Shown: in pieces, positions 26,774 through 36,425 of the stretch
Position numbering within the stretch: the stretch's first letter is position 1
Layout of the letters: every line of letters begins with the position of its first letter
Source: Bog-532 sp963805255
GTDB lineage: Bacteria > Actinomycetota > Actinomycetes > Streptosporangiales > Streptosporangiaceae
NCBI GenBank assembly: GCA_963805255.1
Contig: CAWDTK010000012.1
Coordinates: 34,855 to 98,854, forward strand
Reading direction: 5' to 3'
Length of the DNA: 64,000 bases
The notes under the pieces: model-generated
The model's database searches: none
What the model was told of the DNA's origin: nothing
What the model saw: only the letters and a program-made list of their open reading frames with translations
Translations under genes and position numbers: made by a program

Positions 26774-27444
26774 ATGGATTCGCCGCTTCGTGACAGCTAC
26801 CCCTGCCGATCGGTTGATGCGTCATGACGTCTATCACCTTCCCCAGAGGCTGCCGGCGTATGTGTGCGGGCGGGTGGTACTGGTCGGGGACGCCGCGCAC
26901 GCCGCGTTGCCGACCGCGGGCCAGGGAGCGGCCACCGCCCTGGAGGATGGCGTGTGCGTGGGCCGCATGATTGCGGCACCTGTCCGGGCGGGCGATGACC
27001 TGGCGGCGGCCCTGACCGCGTTCGACCGCATCCGCCGCCCGCGGTGCCAGCAGATCATTCGAATGGCGGCCATGATCGCCCGGATTGGGCCCGATCTCGG
27101 CGGCGGGTGGCGTCAGACGGTCCGCAACACGCTGCTGCGGCTTGCGCCTCCCGGCCGTCTTGCCGAGGCGGGGGCGCCAATTGTGCGTTGGACACCCCCG
27201 TAGTGACAGCCAGAATCTTTGCTAGTGGGCTTACCCCGACGCGGAGGCCATGCCGGTCATCCAAGTGCGGCGCCAGCCCGGTGTTCACGAAGCCGAGGGT
27301 TATCAGGGCCGTGAGACTGGCCGCGGACGGCACCCGGTGCGGCAGGTCCGTGGCACGCGATCGGTCTCTTTTGGCGGCCCGCGCTGGCATGCCTTTTCAC
27401 GCAGATCTGGGCGGTCAGCTGAAAGCGCAGCCTGCAGGCCGCGG

Positions 27445-28176
27445 CTAGGTCGCGAGCATGGCCAAGATCCGGGACCACGCGTCGTCGCGCGCCTGCCGGC
27501 TGAAGGCAGGCGTGCCCGGCCAGAAGAACGCATGTGCGGTACTGGGGTAGGTGACGAATTCGTGGTCGGTGCCAGCGTCCTGGAGAGCGTCGCGGATCTG
27601 ACGGCGCTGGCCGGCGTCGATCAGGGCGTCGTCCGCGCCGGCGAAGTAAAGGATCCGGCCGCGGATCCCCGCGGTGAGCTCCAGTGTCGGTGACGGCTGG
27701 CTCATCGGAATGTCAGTCGTGGTCAGCCAGCCCCCGTACAGGACGGCAGTCCGGCTAATCGGAAGCTGGCAGGCCGCGAGATAACTCAGGTGGCCGCCGG
27801 CGCTGAAGCCGATCATCGCGGTCTGCTCGATCGCTGGCTGTGAGATCAGCCAGCCGGTGCATGCGGCCGTGTCATCCAGCGCCTGCTGGCGGGTGAGCCG
27901 GTTCAGGTAGGCGAAACCCTCCTGGCGGCTTGTGTCGTCGCGTCCGAGCCAGCGGCCGGGTGGCGCCTCCCGGTGGTAGAACTCAGGCGTGATCGTGAGG
28001 TATCCGGCTGCAGCGAGATCGTCGGCCACGCCGCGGATATCTGGGTTCACGCCGAAGAGCTCATGTGCCACGATCACCCCGGCCGGGGCCGGGTCTGCGG
28101 CTGGCCGGGCGAGGTATGCCTGCAGGGTGGTGCCGTCCGCGACCGGGATCTGAATCAGTTGGCTCGTGATCGTCAT
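27445..28176 (-). CDS. Dienelactone hydrolase-family protein
   Basis: About 243 residues from ATG 28176. Alpha/beta-hydrolase of the DLH family: VIVAHELFGVNPDIRGVADDLAAAGYLTITPEFYHR, nucleophile elbow MIGFSAGGHLSYLAA, acidic residue in YFAGADDALID and histidine in YPSTAHAFFWPG. The nucleophile is serine, whereas classical dienelactone hydrolase uses cysteine, so it may be a general esterase or carboxymethylenebutenolidase-like enzyme. It is divergent from a broken MmyB-type regulator starting 61 bases away; such regulators commonly control the adjacent gene. Confidence 0.87.
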   Translation of the reverse strand: MTITSQLIQIPVADGTTLQAYLARPAADPAPAGVIVAHELFGVNPDIRGVADDLAAAGYLTITPEFYHREAPPGRWLGRDDTSRQEGFAYLNRLTRQQALDDTAACTGWLISQPAIEQTAMIGFSAGGHLSYLAACQLPISRTAVLYGGWLTTTDIPMSQPSPTLELTAGIRGRILYFAGADDALIDAGQRRQIRDALQDAGTDHEFVTYPSTAHAFFWPGTPAFSRQARDDAWSRILAMLAT

Positions 28177-28236
28177 GCCCTCAGCATGTGCACGGGACGG
28201 CACTGGTAACCATAGCGGGCTGTTACTGGTACCGGC

Positions 28237-28952
28237 ATGAGTAGGCTTAACGATGTGGCGGATGCTGGAGACCCGCAGGCACTGGGGCAGCTGCTCCGGT
28301 CACGGCGCGAGCGGCTCGTCCCGGCCGATGTCGGCTTGCCGGCAGGCACCCGGCGGCGGACGACTGGGCTGCGCCGCGAGGAAGTCGCGCTGCTGGCGAA
28401 CCTGTCCACCACGTCCTCGTTGACGGACCCGACGCAGCCCGCGCCCCCGCCGCCGGAGTAACCGCACCCCCCGAGCAGCTCGGTCACGGCGTCGCTGATC
28501 TGGTCCAGCGCCTCGACCCCTTCCCCACCTTCGTCAAAGGACGCCGCTGGGACGTACTGGCCTCGAATCCCGCCGCACGGGAACTGTTCACCGACTGGGA
28601 AGCGCTGCCCGCCGGCCAGCGCAACCTCGTGCGCTGGATGTTCACCACCGACCGCGCCCGGGAGGTGTACCTGGACTGGGAGGCCGAGGCCAGGGCGATG
28701 CTCGGCAGGTTCCGGCTCGCCGCCGCCCGCCATGCGCACGATCCGGACTTCACGACCCTGATCGCGGAACTGTGGCACGACAGCGACCACGTTCCGGGAC
28801 TGGTGGCCCCGCCACGACGTGACCGCGTGGGCAGCGGATCGAAGAAGCTGCTTCACCCAAGGCTCGGACCGGTCGACTATTCGCACGTCGTGCTGCAAGT
28901 TGCCGACAATCCCGGCCAGACGCTTGTCACCTACTCACGGCCGGGCACTTAG
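28237..28952 (+). pseudogene. XRE/MmyB-type transcriptional regulator, frameshifted
   Basis: The start (28237) encodes the typical N-terminus LGQLLRSRRERLVPADVGLP and TRRRTTGLRREEVALLANLS. The helix-turn-helix is then interrupted and the frame ends at 28461. The MmyB ligand-binding domain continues in another frame (VQRLDPFPTFVKGRRWDVLASNPAARELFTDW, RNLVRWMFTTDRAREVYLDWE, KKLLHPRLGPVDYSHVVLQVADNPGQTLVTY) to 28952. About 40 residues of the DNA-binding domain are missing. Related intact proteins are actinobacterial repressors or activators of a divergent enzyme gene, here the dienelactone hydrolase. Confidence 0.8.
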
Positions 28953-29494
28953 GGACCGATTAAAGGATCCATCCGCATGACCGCATTGAGCGAACCCGAC
29001 CGCCACTGAACGCGAAACCGCGACTGTAATACCTGGGCGGGTGCGGCCGTCCCCTGCGGGCGCAGAGCTCGCTGGACACCAAGCTGATTGGCACCTATGA
29101 CCTGCCTCCTTACCCGAACAGCACAGACCAGTCCGCCGGCGTAGTCACCCCGTCGGCGCCGCTGAAGCCGTGCGGGAAACGTTGCGATTCTGCGCTGTCC
29201 AGGCCGGAGGCCAGCATGACGTGGACCGGATTATTGCGGCGGAACGTGCCTTTCTGCGGGCCGTGCGCGTCGAAACGTTGGGCCGGCGAGAAGCAGGTGC
29301 CCCGGCGCACCAGGCTGGCTGCCTCACGCCGCCCGTGATCCCTGCGCAGCCGGCCGGCCGCCGCCCGTGATCCGTGGACGGCCGCGGCCCGGCTGACGAC
29401 GCCGAACAATTTCGCCCGAAACGGGAAGTGCCGTTCATCCGTTGGTCGCTGTTTATTTCCGTTGACGCTATGCGGCACCCCTACGTTGAGCGCC
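28953..29494. other. 540-bp region without a recognisable gene
   Basis: Short frames on both strands show no domain. The composition is patchy and the region may contain remnants. The promoter of the ABC ATPase gene would lie at its right end. Confidence 0.5.
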
Positions 29495-30328
29495 GTGACC
29501 GAAGCAACGGGCCCGGTGGTGGAAGCCTGCGGGGTGTCGAAGTGGTTCGGCGAGACCACCGCCCTCGACGCGGTGGACTTCACCGTGGCCCCCGGCGTTG
29601 TGCACGGCGTGCTGGGCCCGAATGGCGCGGGAAAGACGACCCTGCTGTCGGCGCTGTTCGGCCTGGTCCTGCTGGACGAGGGCACCCTGAAGCTCTTCGG
29701 GCGCACCCGGGCCGAGGCTGGCCCCGCCTGGCTGGACCGCGTGGCCGGGTTCGTGGAAACGCCGCGCTTCTACCCGTACCTCAGCGGCCGCCGGAACCTG
29801 GCCGTCCTGGCCGGGCTCGACGGCGGCGACGCCGCCGGCATCATCGATGAGGCACTGGAGCGCGCCGACCTGGCGGAAGCCCGCGGCAAGAAGGTGAAGG
29901 GCTACTCGCTCGGCATGCGCCAGCGCCTTGGCCTGGCCGCGGCCATGCTCCGCCGCCCACGGCTGCTGATCCTGGACGAGCCCACCAACGGCATGGACCC
30001 GGCTGGAATCCGGGACCTGCGGGCCGCGCTGCGCCGCCTGGCCCGGGACGGCGTGACCGTGATCCTGAGCAGTCACAACATGACCCAGGTCGAGGAGATC
30101 TGCGACGCGGTGACCATGCTGCACCGGGGAAAGGTCGCGTTCGCCGGGCGGCTCGACGCGATGCGCGCGGACGCCCCCGATCCGGTCTGGCGGCTGCGCA
30201 CCAGCGACGATGACGCCGGCCTCCGTCAATGGCTCCCCCACCATCACGGGGCCGCACTATACGCAGCTCATCAACCCGCTGTCGCTGATCGACGGCTGTT
30301 TCGATACGACCTGAGCAAGGGAAATCAG
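29495..30328 (+). CDS. ABC transporter ATP-binding protein, C-terminus replaced
   Basis: Starts with GTG 29495. Complete nucleotide-binding domain: Walker A GPNGAGKTT, Q-loop region VAGFVETPRFYPYLSG, signature YSLGMRQRLGLAAAML, Walker B LLILDEPTNGMDP, H-loop VILSSHNMTQVEEICD. It resembles DrrA/CcmA-type subunits of drug or lipid exporters. The usual tail of 60-80 residues is missing: after MRADAPDPVWRLRTSDDDAG the frame enters unrelated sequence and, without a stop, continues into the phosphoesterase gene whose own start is ATG 30329. No permease gene follows. It is probably a truncated gene joined to its neighbour by deletion; the end given is where the next gene starts. Confidence 0.75.
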
Positions 30329-33300
30329 ATGAGACGTCTGCTGTCCCCGCGCTGGCGGCACGCGCACCGTCGCGCCGTCCGCACGCTCACCGCGGTGAGC
30401 GTCGCCGTGGTCATGGTGGCGGGCTTTGCGACCGCCGCCGTGGCCGGTACGTTCGGCGGCGGATTCGGCAACTCGCAAGCCGGAACGGCCAACGCCGACG
30501 GGATCCTGCTGCCGGCCAACCAGCGGATCAAGCCGATCGGCACCCGGCTGCTGATCAGCAACGGCCGGCTCCTGTCCTCCTCGATCAGCCCCAACGGCCA
30601 GTACCCGGCCGCTCTGAGCTGGGAGGACTTCACCGGCTTCCTGACCGTCTTCAACCTCAAGACCGGCACCGTCGTCCAGCAGATCGGCACCGGCGTCGGC
30701 ACCGACAAGACCATCGGGGACGGCACCGTCGCCGCCGACGGCCCGCTGTGGTCCGCCGACGGCAAGACCCTCTGGTTCCCGCAGACCGCCGACCTGGTCA
30801 AGTTCAGCGTGGCCGCGGACGGCACCGTGTCCAGCCCGGTGACGATCCCGCTGGAGACGGCCACCACCAACCTCAACACCACCACCAGCACCACGCCGGA
30901 CCTGCCGTCCGGCATGGCGCTGAGCCCGGACGGCTCCAAGTTGTACGTCGCCCTGAACGGCGTCAACGAACTCGGCGTGATCGACACCGCGACCAACCAG
31001 CTGACCCCGGTCATCAAGGTCGGCAACGCCCCGCGGCAGGTGGTGCTGGTCGGCAGCGACGCGTTCGTCTCCGACGAGGGCGGCCGCCCGGCCAAGGCCG
31101 GCGACTTCACCAATGAGTCTGACGGGACGGCCATCGTGGCCGGCAAGGTCACCGGCGCCGCGACCACCGGCACGGTCTCCGAGGTCGACCTGGGCACCGG
31201 CGAGGAGGTCAGGGAGATCCCGGTCGGCCTGGAGCCGACGGCGGAGTACCTGGCGCCCGACGGCACGCTCATGGTGGCCAACTCCAACGACGACACGTTC
31301 TCGCTGATCAACCCGCAGAGCGCGAGCGTCGTGCAGACCGTCAACGTCAACCCGCTGCCGGGCTCGACGGTCGGCAGCTACCCCAACGCGATCACGATGC
31401 CGGACAGCCACCACATCCTGGTCAGCATCGGCCGGGACAACGCGCTGGCCGTGTACTACTACAGCGGCGCGCGGTCGCCGGTGCAGTACCAGGGCCTGCT
31501 GCCCACCGACTTCTACCCGGTGGCCGTGGCCGACGACCCCGCGCTCGGCAAGATCGTCGTCACCAGCGACAAGGGCATCGGGGCCCGCGGCACGGCGAGC
31601 ACGATCAACAAGGGTCCCGGCACCGCTCCCGGTGCCGAGTCGGTCACCGGCCACAACACCTACGACGACACCGGCTCGGTCACCGACTTCACGATGCCCA
31701 GCACCGCGGCGCTCGGCGCCTACACCGACCAGGTGTTCACCGGCAACGACTGGGCGCACCTGCTCGCCACGCAGTCGCTGACCAGCTGCACGGCCGCGCC
31801 GGCCGCCGTCCCGGCCAAGCTCGGCTGCCCCTCCCCAATCAAGCACGTGTTCCTGATCATCCGGGAGAACCGCACCTACGACCAGGTGCTCGGGGACATC
31901 GGCAAGGGCAGCAGCGACCCGGCGCTGGCCCAGTTCGGCAAGACGATCACGCCCAACGCGCACGCCCTGGCCGGCGACTTCGGCCTGTTCGACAACTTCT
32001 ACGACGAGGGCACGCTGTCCGCGGACGGCCACAACTGGATCGTGCAGGCCGACGCGAACGACTACATCGAGAAGGAGTTCGGCGCCTTCCACCGCAGCTA
32101 CCCGGCGCAGGGCGGTGACGCGCTCGCCTACCAGCGGGACGGCTTCATCTGGAACGCGGCCGAGGCCGCGGGCCGGACGACCGAGGCCTACGGCGAGTAC
32201 AACAACTTCCTGCAGCAGCAATCCCCGGGCCCATCCTGGCCGGCGTACTACCAGGACTCCCAGATCCTCGAGGGCAAGGCCACCGGGACGCTGCCGGTGC
32301 CGGTATCGTCGGTCAGCACCTACGCCGACATCCCCTCGCTGAACGCCATCGACGACCACGAGTACCCGTCGTTCGACCTCGGCATCCCGGACCAGTACCG
32401 GACATCTGGGACCAGTCCTTCGCGCAGCACGAGAAGACCGGCAACCTGGCCAACCTCAACCTGATCTGGATGCCGGACGACCACACCGCCGGCGTCGGCA
32501 CCGGTGACCCCAACCCGGTCGCCGAGGTGGCCGACAACGACCTGGCCGCCGGCCGGATCATCGACACGATCTCGCACTCCCAGTTCTGGAAGAGCTCCGC
32601 GATCTTCGTGCTCGAAGACGACACCCAGAACGGCGTGGACCACCTGGACGGCCACCGCGGCCCGCTGCTGATCGCCAGCCCGTACGCCAAGCGCGGCATC
32701 ACCGACGACACCTACTACACCCAGCTCAACGTGGTGAAGACGGTCGAGCAGATGCTGGGAATCGCGCCGATGAACCAGGAAGACCGCGCGGCCGAGCCGA
32801 TGACGAACGCCTTCACCAACACGCCCGACCTCACTCCCTACAACGTCGTCTCCAACCAGATCCCGCTGACCCAGGGCCTGACGACCACCCCGTCGCCGTC
32901 GCCGTCCGCCCCGGCCTCGCCGTCCGCCCCGGCCTCGCCGTCCGCCCCGGCCTCGCCGTCCGCCCCGGCCTCGGCGCCCGCCCCGGCCTCGGCGCCCGCC
33001 TCGCCCTCAGCGTCTGCGTCGCCCTCGGCGTCCCCGTCCCCGCCGCCATCGCCGTCGGCATCGGGGCCGACCGCCGCGCCGGCGTTCACGCCGGAATCGC
33101 CGGCCCAGCTCGGCATCCCCAGCTCGGTGCGCTCCATCTACGAACAGTGGGTGGTGTGGAGCCGGAACGGCCGGTTCAACGGCGATGGCGCCATCCAGGA
33201 CTTCGCCAACCCGGCGCAGCTGAACCGGCTCGACTGGTACAGCACACACGACTGGACGGTGCCGTACCCCGGCGACAGCGCGATCCGGGCGCCCAGTCAG

Positions 33301-33342
33301 GTCCCGGGGGCGAACCTGCCCGCCGGCTACCTGGGCGACTGA
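30329..33342 (+). pseudogene. Secreted beta-propeller phosphoesterase, one frameshift
   Basis: ATG 30329 follows AAGGGAAATCAG. The signal peptide (RRAVRTLTAVSVAVVMVAGFATAAVAG) is followed by a YncE/WD40-like propeller (SSSISPNGQYPAALSWEDF, PSGMALSPDGSKLYVALNG, VANSNDDTFSLIN) and an alkaline-phosphatase-superfamily phosphoesterase domain (PIKHVFLIIRENRTYDQVLGD, FDNFYDEGTLSADGHNWIVQADANDYIEK). Near 32400 the frame breaks: GIPDQYR is followed by DIWDQSFAQHEKTGNLANLNLIWMPDDHT in another frame, which runs to 33342 through LEDDTQNGVDHLDGHRGP and a Pro/Ser/Ala linker. One base change would restore a protein of about 1000 residues. It could be a true pseudogene or a sequencing error. Confidence 0.8.
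32889..33060 (+). repeat. Coding Pro-Ser-Ala repeat tract
   Basis: Direct repeats of an 18-bp unit (GTCCGCCCCGGCCTCGCC, four near-perfect copies) continue into degenerate six-residue units in the phosphoesterase linker (PSAPAS). Such tracts make extended flexible linkers in secreted actinobacterial proteins and are prone to slippage. Confidence 0.85.
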
Positions 33343-33379
33343 CGCAAGATCACTGATTCCGAACGGAACTGGTGCAAGG

Positions 33380-33414
33380 CCCCGGGCCGGTGCGGACTCC
33401 GCACCGGCCCGGGG
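33380..33414 (+). terminator. Strong hairpin after the phosphoesterase gene
   Basis: Perfect 16-bp inverted repeat: CCCCGGGCCGGTGCGG at 33380-33395 and CCGCACCGGCCCGGGG at 33399-33414 with a 3-base loop, 38 bases after the stop codon. There is no U-tract, as is common for actinobacterial terminators. Confidence 0.85.
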
Positions 33415-33733
33415 TCGCACCGCGCCGCCCACCAGGCCGACCTCGCCAGAGCGCTGGGCAACCTAGTGCCGTGACCAGTAACGTCTGCGCTGGTAGATAC
33501 TTCCTGCTGCGAGGCTAGAGCGGCATACCGAACGCCCGACTGTCTGCGACTGCTTGGGATGGGGTTGGGACGCAGTCACTTATCTGTGGCTCGCCGAGCA
33601 GGACGGCGGCTAGTCGCGCCCGCCGTCGGTCCGCCACCATGAGCGGAACCGGCTATCGGGCAGCCCGGATCCGGGTAGGGGCTCGACGAGCGGGACGGGC
33701 CTGCGGCCCGCGCTAGCTACCGAGGAGGCTCAC
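33415..33733. other. Intergenic region upstream of epoxide hydrolase 2
   Basis: No intact gene. A plus-strand stretch around 33538-33612 reads CDCLGWGWDAVTYLWLAEQDGG before a stop and may be the tail of a decayed gene. A ribosome-binding site ACCGAGGAGG is present at its right end. Confidence 0.45.
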
Positions 33734-34936
33734 ATGGCTGGCACGACCGACAACTCAGCGGGTGCCACGGCGATCCGGCCGTTCACGGTCGAGATCCCCG
33801 GGGCGGAGATCGAGGCGCTGCGGGCGCGCCTCGCGGCCACGCGCTGGCCGCACAAGGAGCTCGTCGCAGATCGGTCGCAGGGCGTGCAGCTGGCGACGTT
33901 GCAGGAGCTCGCCCGCTACTGGGGCACCGATTACGACTGGCGCAAGTGCGAGGCGACACTGAACGCGCTGCCGCAGTACAAGACCGAGATCGACGGGGTG
34001 GACATCCATTTCATCCACGTGAAGTCACCACACGAGGACGCATTGCCGCTGATCATCACGCACGGCTGGCCCGGCTCGGTCATCGAGCTGCTGGGGGTCG
34101 TCGGCCCGCTGACGGGCCCGACCGCGTATGGCGGACGCGCCGAGGACGCATTCGATCTCGTGCTGCCCTCCCTGTCCGGCTACGGCTTCTCCGGCGAGCC
34201 GAAGGAGGTCGGCTGGAATCCCGCCCGCATCGCGCAGGCATGGGCGGAGCTGATGCGCCGCCTCGGCTACACGCGTTACGTCGCCCAGGGCGGTGACGTG
34301 GGCGCCTCGGTCACCGACGCGATGGGCCGCCAGGCACCCGAGGGGCTGCTCGGCATCCACATGAACTTGCTCGTGACGACGCTGGGCGGCGCCATGCCGG
34401 CGGCGGAAACCGAGCAGGAACGCGCGGCGCTCGATGCGATCACCACATTCAGGACGAGCGGCTTCGGCTACTTCCTGGAGCAGGCCACGCGGCCGCAGAC
34501 GATCGGCTACGCCCTGCTGGATTCACCCGTCGCCCTGGCGGCCTGGATGCTCGACCACGACACCGACGCCTACTACAAGATCTCCCGCGCCTTCGTTGAC
34601 GGGCAGCCGTCCGGGGGTCTCACCCGGGACCACGTCCTCGACAACATCACCGTGTACTGGCTGACCGGCAGCGGGGCGTCGGCGGCCCGGTCGTACTGGG
34701 AGAGCGGACGAGCCCAGGCTCTCGCCGCCGGGCAGGCTCCTCCGGAGGTCTCGCTCCCGGTCGGCTTCACCACATTCCCCGGCGAGATCTTCCGGGCCCC
34801 GCGCAGCTGGGTCGAGAAGGGGTACCCCAACCTCACCTACTTCAACGAGGCCGACAAGGGGGGCCACTTCGCCGCCTGGGAAGAGCCGCAACTCTTTTCA
34901 GAAGAAGTCCGCGCGGCGTTCCGAACACTGCGCTAG
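33734..34936 (+). CDS. EHN-type epoxide hydrolase 2 (nucleophile motif variant)
   Basis: 400 residues from ATG 33734, preceded by GAGGAGG. Closely similar along its length to the enzyme at 20748-21977: EHN segment FTVEIPGAEIEALRARLAATRWPHKE, HGWPGS oxyanion hole, and C-terminal GGHFAAWEEPQLF with the catalytic His. The nucleophile elbow reads QGGDVGASV where the paralogue has QGGDWGAAV. The Asp is kept, but the following Trp, which normally lines the active site, is Val. Activity on a different epoxide, or reduced activity, is possible. The gene lies alone between a terminator and a broken MFS gene. Confidence 0.88.
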   Translation: MAGTTDNSAGATAIRPFTVEIPGAEIEALRARLAATRWPHKELVADRSQGVQLATLQELARYWGTDYDWRKCEATLNALPQYKTEIDGVDIHFIHVKSPHEDALPLIITHGWPGSVIELLGVVGPLTGPTAYGGRAEDAFDLVLPSLSGYGFSGEPKEVGWNPARIAQAWAELMRRLGYTRYVAQGGDVGASVTDAMGRQAPEGLLGIHMNLLVTTLGGAMPAAETEQERAALDAITTFRTSGFGYFLEQATRPQTIGYALLDSPVALAAWMLDHDTDAYYKISRAFVDGQPSGGLTRDHVLDNITVYWLTGSGASAARSYWESGRAQALAAGQAPPEVSLPVGFTTFPGEIFRAPRSWVEKGYPNLTYFNEADKGGHFAAWEEPQLFSEEVRAAFRTLR

Positions 34937-35014
34937 ACCAGATCGGAGTCGTCAGCCAATTAGGCCATCAGGCCCCGCCCACAGCACCGCTGGGAGGGTG
35001 GGGGTCAGCGTGAC

Positions 35015-36126
35015 GTGACAGATCTCTGCGACCGGGCACAGGCGTGTGCGGACCGGCACACCTATGGCATCCAACCCTACGGGCATCACGCCATGGGCTG
35101 GACGAGCCCCTTCGTGGTGGGCCTGCTCATCGGGGGTGCCGTGCTGCTGGCTGTATTCATGATGATCGAGACCAAGATCGCCCACCAGCCACTGTTCCAG
35201 CTCAGCCTGTTCCGAATCCGTGCCTTCACCGCCGGGAGCCTGGCCGGCTTCGCCGTGTCCATCGCCCGGGGCGGGCTGCAGTTCATGCTCATCATCTGGC
35301 TGCAGGGGATCTGGCTCCCCCTCCACGGCTACGCCTACAGCCAGACGCCGCTGTGGGCCGGCATCTTCCTGCTCCCCCTTACGGTGGGCTTCCTCATCTC
35401 GGGCCCGCTGGCCGGGACGCTCTCTGACCGCTTCGGCGCCCGGGGCATGGCAACGGGCGGCATGGTGGTCTTCGCCGGCAGCTTCATCGGGCTCATGGTG
35501 CTCCCCATCAACTTCCTTTACTGGGCGTTCGCCGTGCTGATCGCGGCCAACGGGATCGGCAGTGGCATGTTCGCCGCACCGAACACGTCGTCGATCATGA
35601 GCAGCGTGCCCGCCCAGTACCGGGGCGTGGCTTCGGGATGCGCTCGACGTTCCGGAACTCGGGCACGGCGGTGTCGGCCGGCGTGTTCTTCTCGATCATG
35701 ATCGCCGGGCTGGCCAGTACCCTGCCCAAGGCCCTCAGCAGCGGTCTGGTCCACCAAGGGGTGTCCCACCACGCGGCGGTGCAGGTCGGCAATCTGCCGC
35801 CGACGTCATCACTGTTCGCCGCCTTACCCGGCGTCAACCCGCTGCAGCACGCGCTGCAAGCGACCGGGTTTGCGCTGTCTTCGCTCCCGTCCGCCAATCA
35901 GCTCATGATCACCGGCACGGAGTTCTTCCCGCACCTGATCTCCGGGGCGTTCTACCACGGCCTGTCCGAGGTGTTCGCCTTCTCCGCGGCTCTAGCAGTA
36001 ATCGCCGGACTGGCGTCGCTGCCGCGCGGCCGCCGTGGCGACCCCACCGCGACCGACAAGGCGCAGCCGCCCGTTCCCACCGCACCCCGACCCACCACCA
36101 CGACCCCACACGAAAGAGGTCAACAA
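35015..36126 (+). pseudogene. MFS (DHA2-type) exporter, 5'-truncated and frameshifted
   Basis: Only the C-terminal half of a 14-helix MFS drug exporter is present: SPFVVGLLIGGAVLLAVFMMIE, FTAGSLAGFAVSIARGGLQFMLIIWLQG, AGIFLLPLTVGFLISGPLAGTLSDRFGARGM. At VPAQYRGVASG (about 35637) the frame shifts by one, and MRSTFRNSGTAVSAGVFFSIMI continues to the hydrophilic tail. The first ~6 helices are absent. A short overlap links it to an isochorismatase-type fragment, suggesting a former exporter-hydrolase operon. Confidence 0.85.
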
Positions 36127-36242
36127 TGCCACTCAGCACCATCGACCCGAAAGCGGCGCTCGTCGTCATCGACCTGCAAGAAGGAATCGTCGACGCGCAC
36201 ACCAGCCACCTAATGCAGCACCCATCTGCATGCAGCACCCAT
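36126..36242 (+). pseudogene. Isochorismatase-family hydrolase, N-terminal fragment
   Basis: MPLSTIDPKAALVVIDLQEGIVDAHTSH is the start of a cysteine-hydrolase (isochorismatase) protein, with the catalytic Asp in VVIDLQ. It is cut after ~30 residues, where the sequence contains a short direct repeat (CAGCACCCATCTGC twice, 36214-36247). The lysine and cysteine of the triad are missing. Confidence 0.75.
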
Positions 36243-36425
36243 CTGCGGAGAACGACAGCCTCGTTTTGCGGCCGACCGAAAATGCCGTATTCGGCAGGGA
36301 GGACTCAACGAGTAACGGCACGGCCACGCCCGCAGGCGACTGTGCCGGATGGACCGTGTGCCGGACAAGACGCGGGGCGGTTATGGCCGGGGCCTGTTAT
36401 TCGACACGGCGCCGGCGCCGTGCGG

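Larger units (their letters stand above)
22215..27203 (+). pseudogene. FAD-dependent monooxygenase broken by an IS3 and an IS5 insertion
   Basis: Three separated pieces belong to one PHBH-type flavoprotein hydroxylase. Piece 1 (22215-22290, GTG start) is the dinucleotide-binding start LTAAVVGGGIAGLASAVSFDL. Piece 2 (about 25699-25879) reads GRLLEVWGPGTEFGALRISDSEIYWYGYFRNP through RDRFAAWAP. Piece 3 (26774-27203) contains the FAD motif GRVVLVGDAAHAALPTAGQGAATALEDG. Removing the IS5 element and one ATG duplication joins pieces 2 and 3 in frame (AAWAPWIRRFVTATPADR). Between pieces 1 and 2 about 150 residues are missing and no target duplication surrounds the IS3 element, so that insertion came with a deletion. 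Not functional. Confidence 0.85.

Noticed and set aside
30257..32359. 700-codon minus-strand frame opposite the beta-propeller phosphoesterase
   Set aside because: Val/Gly/Arg-rich mirror of a high-GC gene; the plus strand has a signal peptide and recognisable domains.
32889..33060. 18-bp tandem repeats considered as an independent repeat locus
   Set aside because: They code for a typical Pro/Ser/Ala linker and keep the reading frame.
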